Part shown: piece by piece, positions 46,965 through 58,369 of the stretch
How positions within the stretch are numbered: the first letter of the stretch is position 1
Layout of the letters: every line of letters begins with the position of its first letter
Source of the DNA: Paenirhizobium naphthalenivorans
GTDB lineage: Bacteria; Pseudomonadota; Alphaproteobacteria; Rhizobiales; Rhizobiaceae
NCBI RefSeq assembly: GCF_007992095.1
Contig: NZ_BJZP01000009.1
Span: forward strand, 94,565 to 158,564
Length of the DNA stretch: 64,000 nucleotides
Direction: 5' to 3'
Notes under the pieces: generated by a model
What the model was told of the DNA's origin: nothing
The model's database searches: none
What the model saw: the letters and a program-made list of their open reading frames with translations, nothing else
Position numbers and translations under genes: made by a program

Positions 46965-47789
46965 TCAGATGGACGAAGATAGCCCGAGCACGTCGAGCAT
47001 CGAATAAAGACCTGGTTTCTGGTTGCGCGCCCAGAGCGCCGCCTTGACCGCGCCGCGGGCGAAGATCGAGCGGTCGCCGGCGCTGTGGCTGAGTGTTACC
47101 AATTCGCCCTCACCGGCGAGAATGACCGAATGTTCGCCGACCACAGAGCCGCCACGCAATGTGGCAAAGCCGATCGAACCGGTCTCGCGTGCGCCGGTAT
47201 GGCCGTCACGGACCCGTACGGAATGCGTGGCGAGATCGATGCCGCGACCGCGGGCGGCCGCTTCGCCCAGCAAAAGTGCCGTGCCGGATGGTGCGTCGAC
47301 CTTGTGTTTGTGGTGCATTTCCAGCACCTCGATGTCCCAGCCGGCGGCGTCGAGCGCGCGCGCGGCCTGTTGTACGAGCACCGACAACAGATTCACACCG
47401 AGGCTCATATTACCCGATTTGACGATGCGGGCATGGCGCGATGCGGCCTCGAATTTGGTATCGTGTTCGGGCAGACACCCCGTCGTGCCAACGACATGGA
47501 CGATGCGCGCCTGGGCGGCAAGTGCTGCGAATTCGGTTGAGGCCGTGGGCGAGGTGAAGTCGATGACACCGTCGGCGTTGAGAAAGGCGGCGAGCGGGTC
47601 ATCGGTGACAGGTACGCCGATGGTGCCTAGCCCGACGAGATCGCCTGCGTCGCGGCCGACCAGGGGGGAGCCCTGGCGCTCGACCGCGGCATTCAGCTTC
47701 ACCCCTTCGGTCGTCTCGATCATACGGATCAGCGTCTGCCCCATCCGGCCACCGGCACCCACCACGACGAGTTTCATAGCATCCTGCAT
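46965..47789 (-). CDS. dapB: 4-hydroxy-tetrahydrodipicolinate reductase
   Basis: NAD(P)H-dependent step of lysine and diaminopimelate synthesis, 274 residues. It has the nucleotide motif [22 protein letters not shown], the substrate signature [16 protein letters not shown] and the late [18 protein letters not shown] 47789 follows GGGA; ATG 47777 (MKLVVVG) is an alternative. It is 11 bases after the ABC exporter gene. Confidence 0.96.
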   Translation of the reverse strand: MQDAMKLVVVGAGGRMGQTLIRMIETTEGVKLNAAVERQGSPLVGRDAGDLVGLGTIGVPVTDDPLAAFLNADGVIDFTSPTASTEFAALAAQARIVHVVGTTGCLPEHDTKFEAASRHARIVKSGNMSLGVNLLSVLVQQAARALDAAGWDIEVLEMHHKHKVDAPSGTALLLGEAAARGRGIDLATHSVRVRDGHTGARETGSIGFATLRGGSVVGEHSVILAGEGELVTLSHSAGDRSIFARGAVKAALWARNQKPGLYSMLDVLGLSSSI

Positions 47790-47800
47790 GGGCGCGGTCC

Positions 47801-49636
47801 CTAGATGAAGTCGTCCGTGGTGGCGGTCGGTTGGAGTTGGTTTAGACGAGCGTAGAGCCCGTCTGGACGCTGTGCAAGGTCGTCATGCGCACCTTCTTCG
47901 GCGATTCGGCCGGCCTGCATGACGATGATCTTGTCGGCGCGGCGGATGGTCGACAGCCGGTGGGCGACGACCACCACGGTTCGGCCCGTCATAGCCTTGT
48001 CGAGGGCCTTCTGCACGGAGGCCTCCGACTCGGTGTCGAGCGCCGATGTCGCCTCATCCAGAAGCAGGATCGGCGCATTGCGCACCAGAGCACGGGCGAT
48101 CGATAGCCGCTGGCGCTGGCCACCGGACAAGGTCACGCCGTTTTCTCCGACTGGCGTATCATAACCGAGCGGCTGAGCCAGAATGAAATCATGGGCATTG
48201 GCAAGCCGCGCGGCTTCCTCGATCTCGGCCACGGTGGCGTCTGGACGGCCGTAGCGAATATTGTCGCGGATCGTACCTTCAAAGAGATAGGGCTGCTGCG
48301 AGACATAGGCGATATGCTTGCGCAACGAAGCCTTTGTGACGTCGGCGATATTCTGGCCGTCGATCAGAATCGCGCCCTCGAGCGGATCGTAGAATCGCGG
48401 AATCAAGGTGATCACCGTCGACTTGCCGGCACCGGAGGGTCCGACCAGCGCGGTCGTCTTGCCGCCCTCGGCGACGAAGTCGATGCCCTTGAGGATCGCT
48501 TCATTTTCGCCATAGGCGAAAGTTACGCCGCGAAATTCGATGCGCGCCTCGGTCACCTTGAGATCGGCAGCGCCATCCTTGTCGCGCTGGTGGGTCTGCA
48601 TGTCGAGGATCTCGTAGATCATCCGGGCATTGACTACGGCGCGCTCCATTTGCACCTGGAGCTTGGCCAGTCGCTTGGCCGGCTCGTAGGCCATCAGAAG
48701 GGCGGTGATGAAGGAGAAAAAGGCGCCCGGCAGGACGCCGCCATAGATCGACCGGAAGGCGGCATAGGCTAGCACGCTGGAGATCGCCACGCCGGCAAAG
48801 GTCTCGGTGATTGGCGAGGTGCGCTCGCTCAGGCGAGCGATCCGGTTGGAGCGCTTTTCCGCCGCGTCAATCGTGCCTTGGACCTTGCGCTCAAGCTCCT
48901 CCTCCATGGTGAAGGCCTTGACGATGGCAATCCCCTGGATCGTCTCCTGAATCGCTCCCAGCACGTGGCTGTTGAAAACGACCGATTCCTTCGTGGCGCT
49001 GCGAAGCCGCTTGGAAATATAGCGCATCGCATAGAGCAGTGGCGGCGCGACCACGAAGACGATCAGCGACAGAACCGGGTCCTTGAACACCATGACGCCG
49101 ATCAACGCGATGAGCGTCAGCAGGTCGCGCGCCATCGAGGTTACGGTGAGGTTCAACACGTCGCGGATGCCGCTGATGTTCTGGCTGATCTGGGCGGCCA
49201 TGCGCGCCGAGCGGGACTCGGTGAAGTAGCCGAGCGATAGGGTCATCAGGTGCGAGTAGAGCCGTCGCTGGTAGCGTGCAACGATGTTGTTGCCGATCTT
49301 CGACAGCGTGACCGCTTGGCCATAGCCGGCGAAACCGCGCAGTATGAAAGCGGCGAGGATCGAACCGCAGATCAGCCAGACGATGTCGGCGCGCTGGTTG
49401 GCGAAGGCTTCGTTGACGACCGCTTCCATGATCCAGGCGGTGAAAGCCGTCGTCAGGGCGACGGTTGCCAAGCAGGCAATGGCAAACAGATAGCCGCGCA
49501 CATGGTCACGGCCGTTTTCCGCGATGATGCGCTTAAGGACCGATGTTACGCTTGTCGAGCTGACCGGTGTCTGGTTTGTCCTGCTGGCGTTCAAATGAGG
49601 GCGTTCCCGTTGGAAATGGGCTGCGGCATGCGCCAT
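47801..49636 (-). CDS. ABC exporter, fused permease and ATPase (MsbA-like)
   Basis: Half-transporter of 611 residues. The six-helix membrane domain spans about residues 45-340 and the ATPase domain follows, with Walker [10 protein letters not shown] near 400, signature [15 protein letters not shown] and Walker [13 protein letters not shown]. It resembles lipid A flippases and multidrug exporters; the substrate cannot be told from sequence. The first 30 residues are not hydrophobic and the true start may be slightly downstream. It is in line with glk upstream and dapB downstream. Confidence 0.92.
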   Translation of the reverse strand: MAHAAAHFQRERPHLNASRTNQTPVSSTSVTSVLKRIIAENGRDHVRGYLFAIACLATVALTTAFTAWIMEAVVNEAFANQRADIVWLICGSILAAFILRGFAGYGQAVTLSKIGNNIVARYQRRLYSHLMTLSLGYFTESRSARMAAQISQNISGIRDVLNLTVTSMARDLLTLIALIGVMVFKDPVLSLIVFVVAPPLLYAMRYISKRLRSATKESVVFNSHVLGAIQETIQGIAIVKAFTMEEELERKVQGTIDAAEKRSNRIARLSERTSPITETFAGVAISSVLAYAAFRSIYGGVLPGAFFSFITALLMAYEPAKRLAKLQVQMERAVVNARMIYEILDMQTHQRDKDGAADLKVTEARIEFRGVTFAYGENEAILKGIDFVAEGGKTTALVGPSGAGKSTVITLIPRFYDPLEGAILIDGQNIADVTKASLRKHIAYVSQQPYLFEGTIRDNIRYGRPDATVAEIEEAARLANAHDFILAQPLGYDTPVGENGVTLSGGQRQRLSIARALVRNAPILLLDEATSALDTESEASVQKALDKAMTGRTVVVVAHRLSTIRRADKIIVMQAGRIAEEGAHDDLAQRPDGLYARLNQLQPTATTDDFI

Positions 49637-49713
49637 TGGCCCGCGCTGCGCGCTCTATAGCCAGTCGAATGCCGTTTGGCCATAGTCAATCCGATGCGGG
49701 CCGAAGCGGCAAC

Positions 49714-50736
49714 TCAGCCTCGCCAGCGCCGTCCTTCGGTCGCCAGGCCGAAATTGGCGGGTGTCCGAGCAAAGGCTGCAAGGCCCGAAAGGGCGGCGAG
49801 GGGGTGGGTGACGACGAAGGTCGGGATCGTCTTCATCAGCGCGGTATGCGGAGCTTTGTCCTCGAAGCCCTGACGAAATTCCGGCCGCTTGAGGGCGGGG
49901 ATGATTTTCTGGGAAATGCCGCCGGAGAGGAAAACGCCGCCGCGCGCCATAAAGATCAGCGCCATGTCGCCTGCGAGCCGACCGAGATAGGTGACGAACA
50001 GGCTGATGGTCTCCACGGCCTGGGTGTCCGCTCCTGACAGGGCTGTGGCGGTGATGTCGGCCGGGAGGGTGAATTTCGGCTCGATACCGTCAGTCGCGCA
50101 GACGGCATGATAGATGTTGACGATGCCGCGACCGCACAGCAGTTGTTCGGCCGAGATGCGGCCTTCGATCGGTGTCAGGTTCGGGAAGATCGCGAAGTCG
50201 CGCTCGCTGCGCGGGCCGATGTCGACATGACCGCCCTCACCGGGCACGGGAAACCAAGTATGCTGGGCATGGACGAGACCCGCCACGCCGAGGCCGGTTC
50301 CCGGCCCGAGCACGACACGCGAGGCGATCGGGCTGACGTTATTGGCGCCGATCGGCGCTCGGTCCTTTTCGGCAAGCGAGGCCACCGCGAGGGCTTGAGC
50401 CTCGAAGTCGTTGACCAGCAAAACCTCAGCGAAGCCGAGATCGGCGATCAGCGCCTTGGGTCGCACCACCCAGTCGCAATTGGTGAGCGGGATCTCGTCG
50501 CCCTTGATTGGTCCGGCGATGGCCAGGATCGCCGAACGGGGCTGCACCGAAGTCTTGTCGAGCACGGTCACCTGGATCGCTTCGTCTATCGTGGCGAAAT
50601 CGGCAGTGTGTGCGATTGGGAACTGCCTCGGCTCGGCATAGGCGTCGATCAGAATGGAGAAGCGGGCGTTCGTGCCCCCGATGTCGCCGATCAGGATGGG
50701 AAAGGTCAGCTTGTCGTTGTCGATGGGCTTGGGCAT
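49714..50736 (-). CDS. glk: Glucokinase
   Basis: Phosphorylates glucose with ATP. The 340-residue protein belongs to the bacterial Glk (ROK-unrelated) family, with the phosphate loop [14 protein letters not shown], the sugar-site [32 protein letters not shown] and the [10 protein letters not shown] segment. It is 77 bases before the exporter gene and 40 bases after mgsA. Confidence 0.95.
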   Translation of the reverse strand: MPKPIDNDKLTFPILIGDIGGTNARFSILIDAYAEPRQFPIAHTADFATIDEAIQVTVLDKTSVQPRSAILAIAGPIKGDEIPLTNCDWVVRPKALIADLGFAEVLLVNDFEAQALAVASLAEKDRAPIGANNVSPIASRVVLGPGTGLGVAGLVHAQHTWFPVPGEGGHVDIGPRSERDFAIFPNLTPIEGRISAEQLLCGRGIVNIYHAVCATDGIEPKFTLPADITATALSGADTQAVETISLFVTYLGRLAGDMALIFMARGGVFLSGGISQKIIPALKRPEFRQGFEDKAPHTALMKTIPTFVVTHPLAALSGLAAFARTPANFGLATEGRRWRG

Positions 50737-50776
50737 GTCCGGTTCCGTTTGGGCCGCTGCGAGTCGGGCGGGTGGT

Positions 50777-51151
50777 TCAGTTTGCGTGGGTGATCATCAG
50801 GATTTCGGCTGTGGCGCGGTTGAGCGCCATGGGAATGTCGTAGACTGTCGCCAGTCGCATCAGCGCCTTCACATCGACATCATGTGGCATGGATGTCAAA
50901 GGATCGACGAAGAAAATCAGCATGTCGATCTCGCCTGTGGCGATCATCGCGCCGATCTGCTGGTCACCGCCAAGTGGTCCGCTCTTTAGCGGGGTCACTT
51001 CAAGGGAACGGCAGGCGGTCTGGATCCGGCCGCCGGTCGTGCCGGTCGCGACAATCCGCCAGCCGGACAGCCGCGCTTGATGACGATCGGCGAAGTCCGC
51101 CATGTCGTCCTTCTTCTGGTCATGGGCAATCAGGGCGACACATCGGGTCAT
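50777..51151 (-). CDS. mgsA: Methylglyoxal synthase
   Basis: Converts dihydroxyacetone phosphate to methylglyoxal, a relief valve when sugar phosphates accumulate. The 124 residues contain [37 protein letters not shown] and the catalytic segment [21 protein letters not shown] 51151 is the family start; the 53-residue upstream reading is not coding. It is followed by glk, a sensible pairing for glycolytic flux control. Confidence 0.95.
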   Translation of the reverse strand: MTRCVALIAHDQKKDDMADFADRHQARLSGWRIVATGTTGGRIQTACRSLEVTPLKSGPLGGDQQIGAMIATGEIDMLIFFVDPLTSMPHDVDVKALMRLATVYDIPMALNRATAEILMITHAN

Positions 51152-51242
51152 AGTTAACTGTCTTTTGGATTTAAATCGATTTGATCGCCTTCTAACCCAG
51201 GACGAGGTGCTTGAGAAGAGTCTTGACGAAGCGTTTTGTGTG

Positions 51243-52313
51243 TCAATAGCCGGCAGGGCGCGCAAGTGGGATCGGCACGACATCGGGGAGCTCCGGCATT
51301 TGCGCCGCAAGGGCCGGGACCGCGCCGTTCGGGATCGCCGGCGCGGCAGTCAGCGCGGAGATCGGAGCGCCGCCGCCATAGGTCGCGGCCATTTCGCTCT
51401 CAGCTGCCGGCGCCTGCAAGACGACGGCGCAGGCCTTCGGCAAGTCGGACAGCTGCGTCGGCCGCGGCGGCTTCGGCGGTGGGGCGTTCGGGTCCTTCTT
51501 CGGCTTGGCCCATGGCTCGGCGGTAAACCACCATGCCAGTGACTTGTCGCAGCCGTCGCCGGGCGGAACCGCCGCCTGCGGCTTGCACCCCGAGGCACCT
51601 TGCGGACATTTGATACGGATGTGGAAATGCGCGTCATGGCCGTAGATCGGCCGCACCTTGCCGAGTGCCGTGCGGTCGCCGGTCCACGTGTCGCAGAGCT
51701 TCTTCTTAATCGCCGGATTGACGAAGACGCGCTCGACCTGCGGATAGCTCGCCGCCAGCATGATCAGGCGGGCGTGCGCGAGTGTCCAAACCTTGTCATT
51801 GACGGTCAGGAACTTGTTTTCCTTGAGCATCGTGGTGAAGGGAAGGTCCTCGCGCTCCTTGGCCGACATCCGGCGGTCCGGCATCGGTGTCAGCCAGATG
51901 TCGGCGTCGAGGCCGATTTGATGCGAAGCGTGGCCGTTGAGCATTGGACCGCCGCGGGGCTGCGATATGTCACCGATCAGGATGCCCGGCCAGCCGACAC
52001 TGGGTGCGTCCTTCGACAGTCGCTCGATCAGCGAAATCATCTGCGGGTGTCCCCAGCGCCGGTTGCGGGATGGACGCATGGCTTGCCAGTTGGGTCCGTC
52101 GGACGGAATGGCGACAGCGCCGGCAATGCAGCCCTTGGCATAGGAACCATAGGGGGAAGGTGCAGCGCGCGCCGGTAGTTTCATGCCTCCGAATAGTTCT
52201 TTGGCCGGCCGGTTCTCCGCGGCAGCCCCGCCAGCGACCGCAGAGAGAAGACCCGCCGCCACGGCCAGCCCTCTTGCCATAGCCTTCAACCTTCCGCGCA
52301 CCATTTTCGTCAT
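51243..52313 (-). CDS. mepA: Penicillin-insensitive murein endopeptidase
   Basis: Periplasmic LAS-family metallopeptidase (M74) that cuts D-Ala-meso-DAP cross-links. The 356 residues start with a signal peptide (to about AAAEN, residue 33). Zinc-site motifs are [13 protein letters not shown] and [13 protein letters not shown]. The C-terminal 90 residues are rich in Ala and Pro and go beyond the E. coli enzyme. ATG 52313 (MTKMVRG) is chosen; the in-frame reading to 52367 is also open. Divergent from yejA. Confidence 0.93.
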   Translation of the reverse strand: MTKMVRGRLKAMARGLAVAAGLLSAVAGGAAAENRPAKELFGGMKLPARAAPSPYGSYAKGCIAGAVAIPSDGPNWQAMRPSRNRRWGHPQMISLIERLSKDAPSVGWPGILIGDISQPRGGPMLNGHASHQIGLDADIWLTPMPDRRMSAKEREDLPFTTMLKENKFLTVNDKVWTLAHARLIMLAASYPQVERVFVNPAIKKKLCDTWTGDRTALGKVRPIYGHDAHFHIRIKCPQGASGCKPQAAVPPGDGCDKSLAWWFTAEPWAKPKKDPNAPPPKPPRPTQLSDLPKACAVVLQAPAAESEMAATYGGGAPISALTAAPAIPNGAVPALAAQMPELPDVVPIPLARPAGY

Positions 52314-52501
52314 ATCGTTTTCCACCACATCAAGGACCACCCGTCCCCTCCAGGTGATTTGCCACAACGATACTCTGGAACGGGAATTTGGTGAATCCGT
52401 GTTTTCCGCGGCCCTTTGTGTTCTTGCGTGCGGCCGGTCTGTTTTTTGCCGTGGTTTGGCCTATTGTTCCTGTTATCCATAAGAAACGAGGGGTGATTTG
52501 G

Positions 52502-54337
52502 ATGGATTTGGCACGTGTTGGATTTGGTGTTGCTGCGCTGTTGCTTTCGGTCACTGCGCCGCTTCAGCTTTCAGCGAGCGAAACTCAATGGCGCCACGCG
52601 ATTGCGGTTCTAGGTGAGCCAAAATTACCTTCTAATTTCAAGCATTTACCCTATGTAAATGCCGATGCGCCGAAAGGTGGAGAGTTACGTCTTTCGGATG
52701 AAGGCACGTTCGACAGCTTCAACCCCCTGATCGACAAAGGCACCCCTGCCGCAGGCATCGCCTCCGTCTTCGACACGCTGATGCGGCAATCGGAAGATGA
52801 AGTCTCCGTCACATACGGTCTTCTGGCAGAAGCGCTTTCTTATCCGGAAGACCTGTCTTCGGTCACCTTCAGGCTACGGCCGGAGGCGAAATGGGCCGAT
52901 GGCCAACCGGTGCTGCCGGAGGATGTAATCTTCAGCTTCAACGGTGCGAAACACCACAGCACGCTTTACGCCAGCTATTACCGGCACGTGATCAGCGCCG
53001 AGAAGACCGGAGACCGTGAGGTCACCTTCCGTTTTGACGAAAAAAACAACCGTGAACTGCCGTCCATCGTCGGCGACTTTTCAATTCTGCCGAAACACTG
53101 GTGGGAGGGCAAGGACGCGCAGGGCCGGCAGCGCGACATCTCGCGCACCACTCTTGAACCGCTGATGGGCTCGGGGCCTTATAAGATCGCCGCCTTTCAG
53201 CCTGGGTCGACAATCCGCTACGAGTTGCGCGATGACTATTGGGCCAAGGATCTGCCGATCAATATCGGCCAGAATAATTTCAAGGTGATCACGCACACCT
53301 ATTTCTCTGACGCCGACGTCGAATTCGAGGCCTTCCGGGCCGGCACGCTCGACTACTACCAGGAGCAAAGCTCCAGCCGCTGGGCGACCCGTTATGACTT
53401 TGCCGCAGTCAAGGATGGCCTCGTGATCCGCGAGTCCCTGCCCAACCCATTCCGGGCCACCGGCATCATGCAGGCGATGGTGCCGAACATGCGCCGAGAG
53501 ATATTCAAAGATCCCCGCGTGCGCGAAGCCTTGAACTATGCCTTCGACTTCGAGGATCTGAACAAGAACCTCGCCTACGGCGGATTGAAGCGTGTTGACA
53601 GCTATTTCTGGGGCACGGAACTCGCATCCTCAGGTCTTCCGCAGGGGCGCGAGTTGGAAATGCTTGAGGCCCTGAAGGACAAGGTGCCGTCGCAGGTGTT
53701 CACTACACCCTACACCAACCCGGTCGGTGGTGATCCGCAGAAGGTCCGGGACAATCTCCGCAAGGCCATTGCCTTGCTTAAAGAGGCCGGATGGGAGCTC
53801 AAGGGCAACCGTATGGTCAACAGCAAAACCGGCCAGCCGATGAGCTTCGAGATCCTGCTGAGCAGCCCTTCGTTTGAGCGATCAGTTCTACCCTATGTCG
53901 CTAGTCTCAAGAAGATTGGCGTCGATGCTCGTGTGCGCACGGTGGATGCTTCGCAATATATCAACCGCACCCGCAGCTTTGATTATGACGTGATTTGGGT
54001 CGTGTGGGCACAGACGATGAATCCCGGCAATGAACAGGCAAATTACTGGGGCTCGCAGTCGGTGGATACGGCCGGATCGCGCAATTATGCCGGCATTTCT
54101 GATCCGGCTGTCGATCAGCTGATCGGTATGATTAACACGGCCCCGAGCCGCGAGGAACAGGTGGCGGCAGTCAAGGCGCTGGACCGCGTTCTTCTAGCCA
54201 ATCACTTTGTGGTGCCGCTGTTCTATTCCGGCGAGACCAAGATTGCCTACTGGAACAGGCTCACCCATCCGCAAGAACTCCCGACCTATGGCATCGGCTT
54301 TCCAGACATATGGTGGTCCAAATCTGTGGCTCAATAG
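52502..54337 (+). CDS. yejA: Oligopeptide ABC transporter substrate-binding protein YejA
   Basis: Periplasmic family-5 binding protein of 611 residues with a signal peptide to about residue 23. Its opening HAIAVLGEPKLPSNFKHLPYVN, the GTFDSFNP motif and the NQ-rich DVIWVVWAQTMNPGNEQ segment match YejA, which serves the YejBEF importer of oligopeptides and microcin C-like compounds. ATG 52502 has GAGGGG upstream; the in-frame reading from 52388 adds a second hydrophobic stretch and is less likely. Confidence 0.92.
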   Translation: MDLARVGFGVAALLLSVTAPLQLSASETQWRHAIAVLGEPKLPSNFKHLPYVNADAPKGGELRLSDEGTFDSFNPLIDKGTPAAGIASVFDTLMRQSEDEVSVTYGLLAEALSYPEDLSSVTFRLRPEAKWADGQPVLPEDVIFSFNGAKHHSTLYASYYRHVISAEKTGDREVTFRFDEKNNRELPSIVGDFSILPKHWWEGKDAQGRQRDISRTTLEPLMGSGPYKIAAFQPGSTIRYELRDDYWAKDLPINIGQNNFKVITHTYFSDADVEFEAFRAGTLDYYQEQSSSRWATRYDFAAVKDGLVIRESLPNPFRATGIMQAMVPNMRREIFKDPRVREALNYAFDFEDLNKNLAYGGLKRVDSYFWGTELASSGLPQGRELEMLEALKDKVPSQVFTTPYTNPVGGDPQKVRDNLRKAIALLKEAGWELKGNRMVNSKTGQPMSFEILLSSPSFERSVLPYVASLKKIGVDARVRTVDASQYINRTRSFDYDVIWVVWAQTMNPGNEQANYWGSQSVDTAGSRNYAGISDPAVDQLIGMINTAPSREEQVAAVKALDRVLLANHFVVPLFYSGETKIAYWNRLTHPQELPTYGIGFPDIWWSKSVAQ

Positions 54338-54433
54338 GAGGGGCCTTGCGTCTCCACTATGAGCCGCTACCAATGGAACCCACGAATCAGCGCGGCTAGA
54401 CGGCGCTTCCAAAGGCAACAAGGAGAGAACGTA

Positions 54434-54490
54434 TTGGGTAGCAGAGCAATGGACGGTGTTCTCAGCCTATTGAGCGGATTTCATCGCTGA
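54434..54490 (+). CDS. Possible 18-residue leader peptide coupled to yejB
   Basis: AAGGAG at 54420-54425 lies eight bases before a TTG that opens an 18-codon frame (MGSRAMDGVLSLLSGFHR). The frame ends exactly in TGATG, which overlaps the yejB start. yejB itself has only a weak, distant Shine-Dalgarno. Together these suggest translational coupling. Homologues and expression are unknown. Confidence 0.35.
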   Translation: MGSRAMDGVLSLLSGFHR

Positions 54491-55584
54491 TGGGTGCCTA
54501 TATCCTGAGGCGCCTCCTGCTGATGATCCCGACCATCGTTGGTATCATGGCGATTTCCTTCCTGGTCATTCAGTTCGCGCCCGGTGGCCCGGTCGAACAG
54601 GTGATTGCCCAACTGACCGGCCAGGGCGACGGTGCCGACCAGCGCCTTTCTGGCGGCGGCGACATGCTCAACCAGCAGTTTGCCGGTGATGAGATGGGGG
54701 CGAAATATCGTGGCGCGCAGGGGCTTGATCCGGAACTGATCGCCAAGCTGGAAAAGCAGTTCGGCTTTGACAAACCGCCGCTCACCCGTTTCCTCGAGAT
54801 GATGTGGAACTACATCCGCTTCGATTTCGGCGAGAGTTTCTTCCGCAACACCACGGTCATCGACCTGATCGTAGAGAAAATGCCGGTGTCAATCTCGCTT
54901 GGCGTATGGATCCTGCTCATTTCCTACGCGATTTCCATTCCGCTCGGCATCAAGAAGGCGGTCCAGGACGGCTCGCCCTTCGATGTCTGGACCTCGGGCG
55001 TTATTGTCATCGGCTATGCCGTGCCAAGTTTCCTGTTTGGCATCCTGCTGATCGTGCTGTTTGCCGGCGGATCCTTCTTCGACTGGTTCCCGCTGCGCGG
55101 CCTGATCTCGGACAACTTCGCCGAGCTCTCCTGGTGGCAGAAGATCCTCGACTACTTCTGGCACCTTACCCTGCCGCTGACGGCGCTCCTGCTCTCGGCC
55201 TTCGCCACGACCACGCTCTTGACCAAGAATTCTTTCATCGAGGAGATCAAGAAGCAGTACGTGGTGACTGCACGTGCCAAGGGACTCGGAGAACGTCAGG
55301 TGCTTTATGGCCACGTCTTCCGCAACGCCATGCTGATCGTCATCGCCGGCATTCCCGGCGCCTTCATCTCCGCCTTCTTCACCGGTTCACTGTTGATCGA
55401 GAACATCTTCTCCCTCGACGGCCTCGGCCGCCTCGGCTACCTCGCCGTCGTCAATCGCGACTATCCGATCGTCTTCGCCACGCTCTACATCTTCTCGCTC
55501 ATGGGCCTCGTCGTCAGCCTGGTCTCCGACCTGATCTACACCTGGATCGATCCGCGCATCGATTTCGAGCGAAGGGATGTCTGA
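54490..55584 (+). CDS. yejB: Oligopeptide ABC transporter permease YejB
   Basis: Inner-membrane permease of 364 residues. It begins MGAYILRRLLLMIPTIVG as in YejB. It has a hydrophilic loop of about 80 residues after the first helix (GQGDGADQRLSGGGD), longer than in DppB. The coupling motif TARAKGLGERQVLYGHVFRNA is present. It sits 152 bases after yejA, and a short leader ORF ends on its start codon. Confidence 0.94.
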   Translation: MGAYILRRLLLMIPTIVGIMAISFLVIQFAPGGPVEQVIAQLTGQGDGADQRLSGGGDMLNQQFAGDEMGAKYRGAQGLDPELIAKLEKQFGFDKPPLTRFLEMMWNYIRFDFGESFFRNTTVIDLIVEKMPVSISLGVWILLISYAISIPLGIKKAVQDGSPFDVWTSGVIVIGYAVPSFLFGILLIVLFAGGSFFDWFPLRGLISDNFAELSWWQKILDYFWHLTLPLTALLLSAFATTTLLTKNSFIEEIKKQYVVTARAKGLGERQVLYGHVFRNAMLIVIAGIPGAFISAFFTGSLLIENIFSLDGLGRLGYLAVVNRDYPIVFATLYIFSLMGLVVSLVSDLIYTWIDPRIDFERRDV

Positions 55585-55585
55585 C

Positions 55586-56731
55586 ATGACCTCTCTCGAC
55601 GTCACCCGTACCGATGCCGTGGCGCCGATCAGGAAGCCGTGGCTCTCGCCGACCAACAAGCGGCGTCTGGAGAACTTCCGGGCCAACAAGCGCGGTTACT
55701 GGTCGTTCTGGCTGTTCATGGTTCTCTTCGTGCTGTCGCTGTTTGCCGAGTTCATCGCCAACGACCGTCCGTTGATTGCCTCCTACAAGGGCGAGATCCT
55801 CTTTCCCGTCGTCGTCGACTATCCGGAGGAGAAGTTTGGCGGCTTCCTGGCGGTCACCGACTATCGCTCGCCCTTCGTTATGGACGAGATCAACGCCAAT
55901 GGCTGGATGCTCTGGCCGCCGATCCGCTACTCCTACCGCACGGTCAATTCCGAAATCCCCCATTCGGCTCCGACCGCGCCCTTCTGGCTGATGGACAACG
56001 AAGAGCGATGCGCCGCCTATCCGCTGAAGACCGAGGATCCGAACTGCGTTGTCGGCAACCTCAACTGGCTCGGCACCGACGATCAAGCGCGAGATGTCGC
56101 CGCACGGATGATTTACGGCTTCCGCATATCGGTGTTGTTCGGCCTGATCCTGACCCTTTTCTCGGCGATTATCGGCGTGAGCGCCGGCGCCATTCAGGGT
56201 TATTTTGGCGGCTGGACTGATCTGCTGATGCAGCGCTTCATCGAGATTTGGTCGTCAATGCCCGTGCTCTACATCCTGCTGATCATCGCCGCCATCCTGC
56301 CGCCCGGCTTCTTCGTTCTGCTCGGAATTATGCTTCTGTTCTCTTGGGTCAGTTTTGTCGGCATCGTCCGGGCCGAATTCCTGCGGGCCCGAAACTTTGA
56401 ATATGTGAATGCCGCCCGCGCGCTCGGCGTCGGCAGCTGGACCATCATGTTGCGCCACCTTTTGCCCAATGCCATGGTCGCGACGCTGACCTTCCTGCCC
56501 TTCATCCTCTCGGGCTCGATTACCACGCTGACCTCCCTCGATTTCCTTGGCTTCGGCATGCCGCCTGGCTCGCCATCGCTCGGCGAGTTGATCGCCCAGG
56601 GCAAGCGCAATCTTCAGGCACCCTGGCTCGGCCTCACCGCCTTTTTCACCATGTCGATCATGCTTTCACTCCTGATCTTCGTCGGCGAGGCGGTGCGCGA
56701 TGCCTTCGATCCGAGGAAGACATTCAGATGA
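55586..56731 (+). CDS. yejE: Oligopeptide ABC transporter permease YejE
   Basis: Second permease, 381 residues. The LSPTNKRRLENFRANKRGYWSFW opening and the large loop between the first two helices (YPEEKFGGFLAVTDYRSPF) are typical of YejE. The coupling motif NAARALGVGSWTIMLRHLLPNA follows. ATG 55586 has GAAGGGA nine bases upstream; ATG 55577 would lie directly against it. The stop overlaps yejF by four bases. Confidence 0.94.
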   Translation: MTSLDVTRTDAVAPIRKPWLSPTNKRRLENFRANKRGYWSFWLFMVLFVLSLFAEFIANDRPLIASYKGEILFPVVVDYPEEKFGGFLAVTDYRSPFVMDEINANGWMLWPPIRYSYRTVNSEIPHSAPTAPFWLMDNEERCAAYPLKTEDPNCVVGNLNWLGTDDQARDVAARMIYGFRISVLFGLILTLFSAIIGVSAGAIQGYFGGWTDLLMQRFIEIWSSMPVLYILLIIAAILPPGFFVLLGIMLLFSWVSFVGIVRAEFLRARNFEYVNAARALGVGSWTIMLRHLLPNAMVATLTFLPFILSGSITTLTSLDFLGFGMPPGSPSLGELIAQGKRNLQAPWLGLTAFFTMSIMLSLLIFVGEAVRDAFDPRKTFR

Positions 56732-58356
56732 CTGCGCCCCTTCTTTCCGTCCGCGGCCTTTCGGTCGTCTTCCACCAGGGGGATCAGGAAACGCTCGCTG
56801 TCGATCGGGTGTCCTTCGACATCGCGCCCGGCGAGGTCGTGGCGCTGGTCGGCGAATCCGGCTCCGGAAAATCGGTATCCGCCGCCTCCATCCTGAAGCT
56901 CCTGCCCTATCCGTCCGCGAGCCATCCCTCGGGTGAGGTCCTGTTCGAGGGCCGCGACCTGATGACCGCGTCGGAAGCCGAGCTGCGCGCTGTGCGTGGC
57001 GATGACATCACCATGATCTTTCAGGAGCCGATGACCTCGCTCAATCCGCTTCACAACATCGAGAAGCAGATCGGTGAGATCCTGGAGCTGCATCAGGCAA
57101 TCACCGGCGAGGTGGCGCGCGTGCGCACGCTGGAGCTCCTGCGCCAGGTTGGCATCCGCGATCCGGAAAAGCGTCTTTCTGCCTATCCGCACGAGTTGTC
57201 CGGCGGCCAGCGGCAGCGTGTCATGATCGCCATGGCGTTGGCCAACCGGCCAAAACTTCTGGTCGCCGACGAGCCGACCACCGCGCTCGACGTGACGGTG
57301 CAGGCGCAGATCCTCGACCTGCTGCGTCAGCTCAAGGCCGATCATGGCATGTCCATGCTGTTTATCACTCATGATCTCGGCATCGTGCGTAAGTTCGCCG
57401 ACAAGGTCTGTGTGATGACCAAGGGCAATATTGTCGAAAGCGGTCTGGTCGAGGACATTTTCACCAAACCGCAGCACGACTACACCAAGAAGCTCCTGGC
57501 CTCCGAGCCCCGCGGCGAACCGCCGGCCCTTGATGAGACCAAGCCGGTCGTCATGCAGGGTGACGACATCCGCGTGTGGTTCCCGATCAAAGCCGGCTTC
57601 CTGCGCAAGGTGGTCGATCATGTGAAGGCGGTCGACGGTGTCGATATGGTCCTGCGCGCCGGCCAGACGCTCGGCGTCGTGGGCGAATCCGGTTCGGGCA
57701 AGACGACGCTCGGTCTGGCGCTTGCCCGTCTCATCTCCTCCAGCGGCCGGATCAGCTTCATCGGCCAAGACATCGACAAATACTCCTTCGCCGAGATGCG
57801 GCCTCTGCGCGATCGCCTGCAGATCGTCTTCCAGGACCCATTCGGATCGTTAAGCCCGCGCATGTCGGTCGGCGAAATAATCGCCGAGGGACTGAAGGTG
57901 CATGAGCGCACGTTGTCGGCCGCCGAACGAGATTCCCGTGTCTGCTGGGCGTTGGATGAGGTCGGCCTCGATACCGCGACCCGCTGGCGCTACCCGCATG
58001 AATTTTCCGGTGGCCAGCGCCAGCGCATCGCCATTGCCCGCGCCATGGTGCTGAAGCCCCGCTTCGTCATGCTTGACGAACCGACTTCGGCGCTCGACAT
58101 GACCGTCCAGGCCCAGGTCGTCGATCTCCTGCGCGACCTGCAGAGGAAACACGACCTCGCCTATCTTTTCATCAGCCACGACCTGCGGGTGGTCAAGGCG
58201 CTCGCCAACGAGGTGATCGTCATGCGCGCTGGCAAAGTAGTGGAGCAGGGCCCTGCCGCCGAGATCTTCCGTGCACCGAAGGCCGACTATACCCGTGCGC
58301 TGATGGCCGCAGCCTTCAACCTTGAAGCCGTCGAGATCGGCGGCATCAGTCAATAA
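56728..58356 (+). CDS. yejF: Oligopeptide ABC transporter ATP-binding protein YejF (fused double ATPase)
   Basis: Two ABC ATPase domains in one 542-residue chain. Domain 1 has [14 protein letters not shown] and [15 protein letters not shown]; domain 2 has [14 protein letters not shown] and [15 protein letters not shown]. Both Walker B motifs ([20 protein letters not shown]) are intact. It energises YejBE. The operon appears to end with ghrA, 13 bases further on. Confidence 0.95.
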   Translation: MTAPLLSVRGLSVVFHQGDQETLAVDRVSFDIAPGEVVALVGESGSGKSVSAASILKLLPYPSASHPSGEVLFEGRDLMTASEAELRAVRGDDITMIFQEPMTSLNPLHNIEKQIGEILELHQAITGEVARVRTLELLRQVGIRDPEKRLSAYPHELSGGQRQRVMIAMALANRPKLLVADEPTTALDVTVQAQILDLLRQLKADHGMSMLFITHDLGIVRKFADKVCVMTKGNIVESGLVEDIFTKPQHDYTKKLLASEPRGEPPALDETKPVVMQGDDIRVWFPIKAGFLRKVVDHVKAVDGVDMVLRAGQTLGVVGESGSGKTTLGLALARLISSSGRISFIGQDIDKYSFAEMRPLRDRLQIVFQDPFGSLSPRMSVGEIIAEGLKVHERTLSAAERDSRVCWALDEVGLDTATRWRYPHEFSGGQRQRIAIARAMVLKPRFVMLDEPTSALDMTVQAQVVDLLRDLQRKHDLAYLFISHDLRVVKALANEVIVMRAGKVVEQGPAAEIFRAPKADYTRALMAAAFNLEAVEIGGISQ

Positions 58357-58369
58357 TGGATCTGTCACC

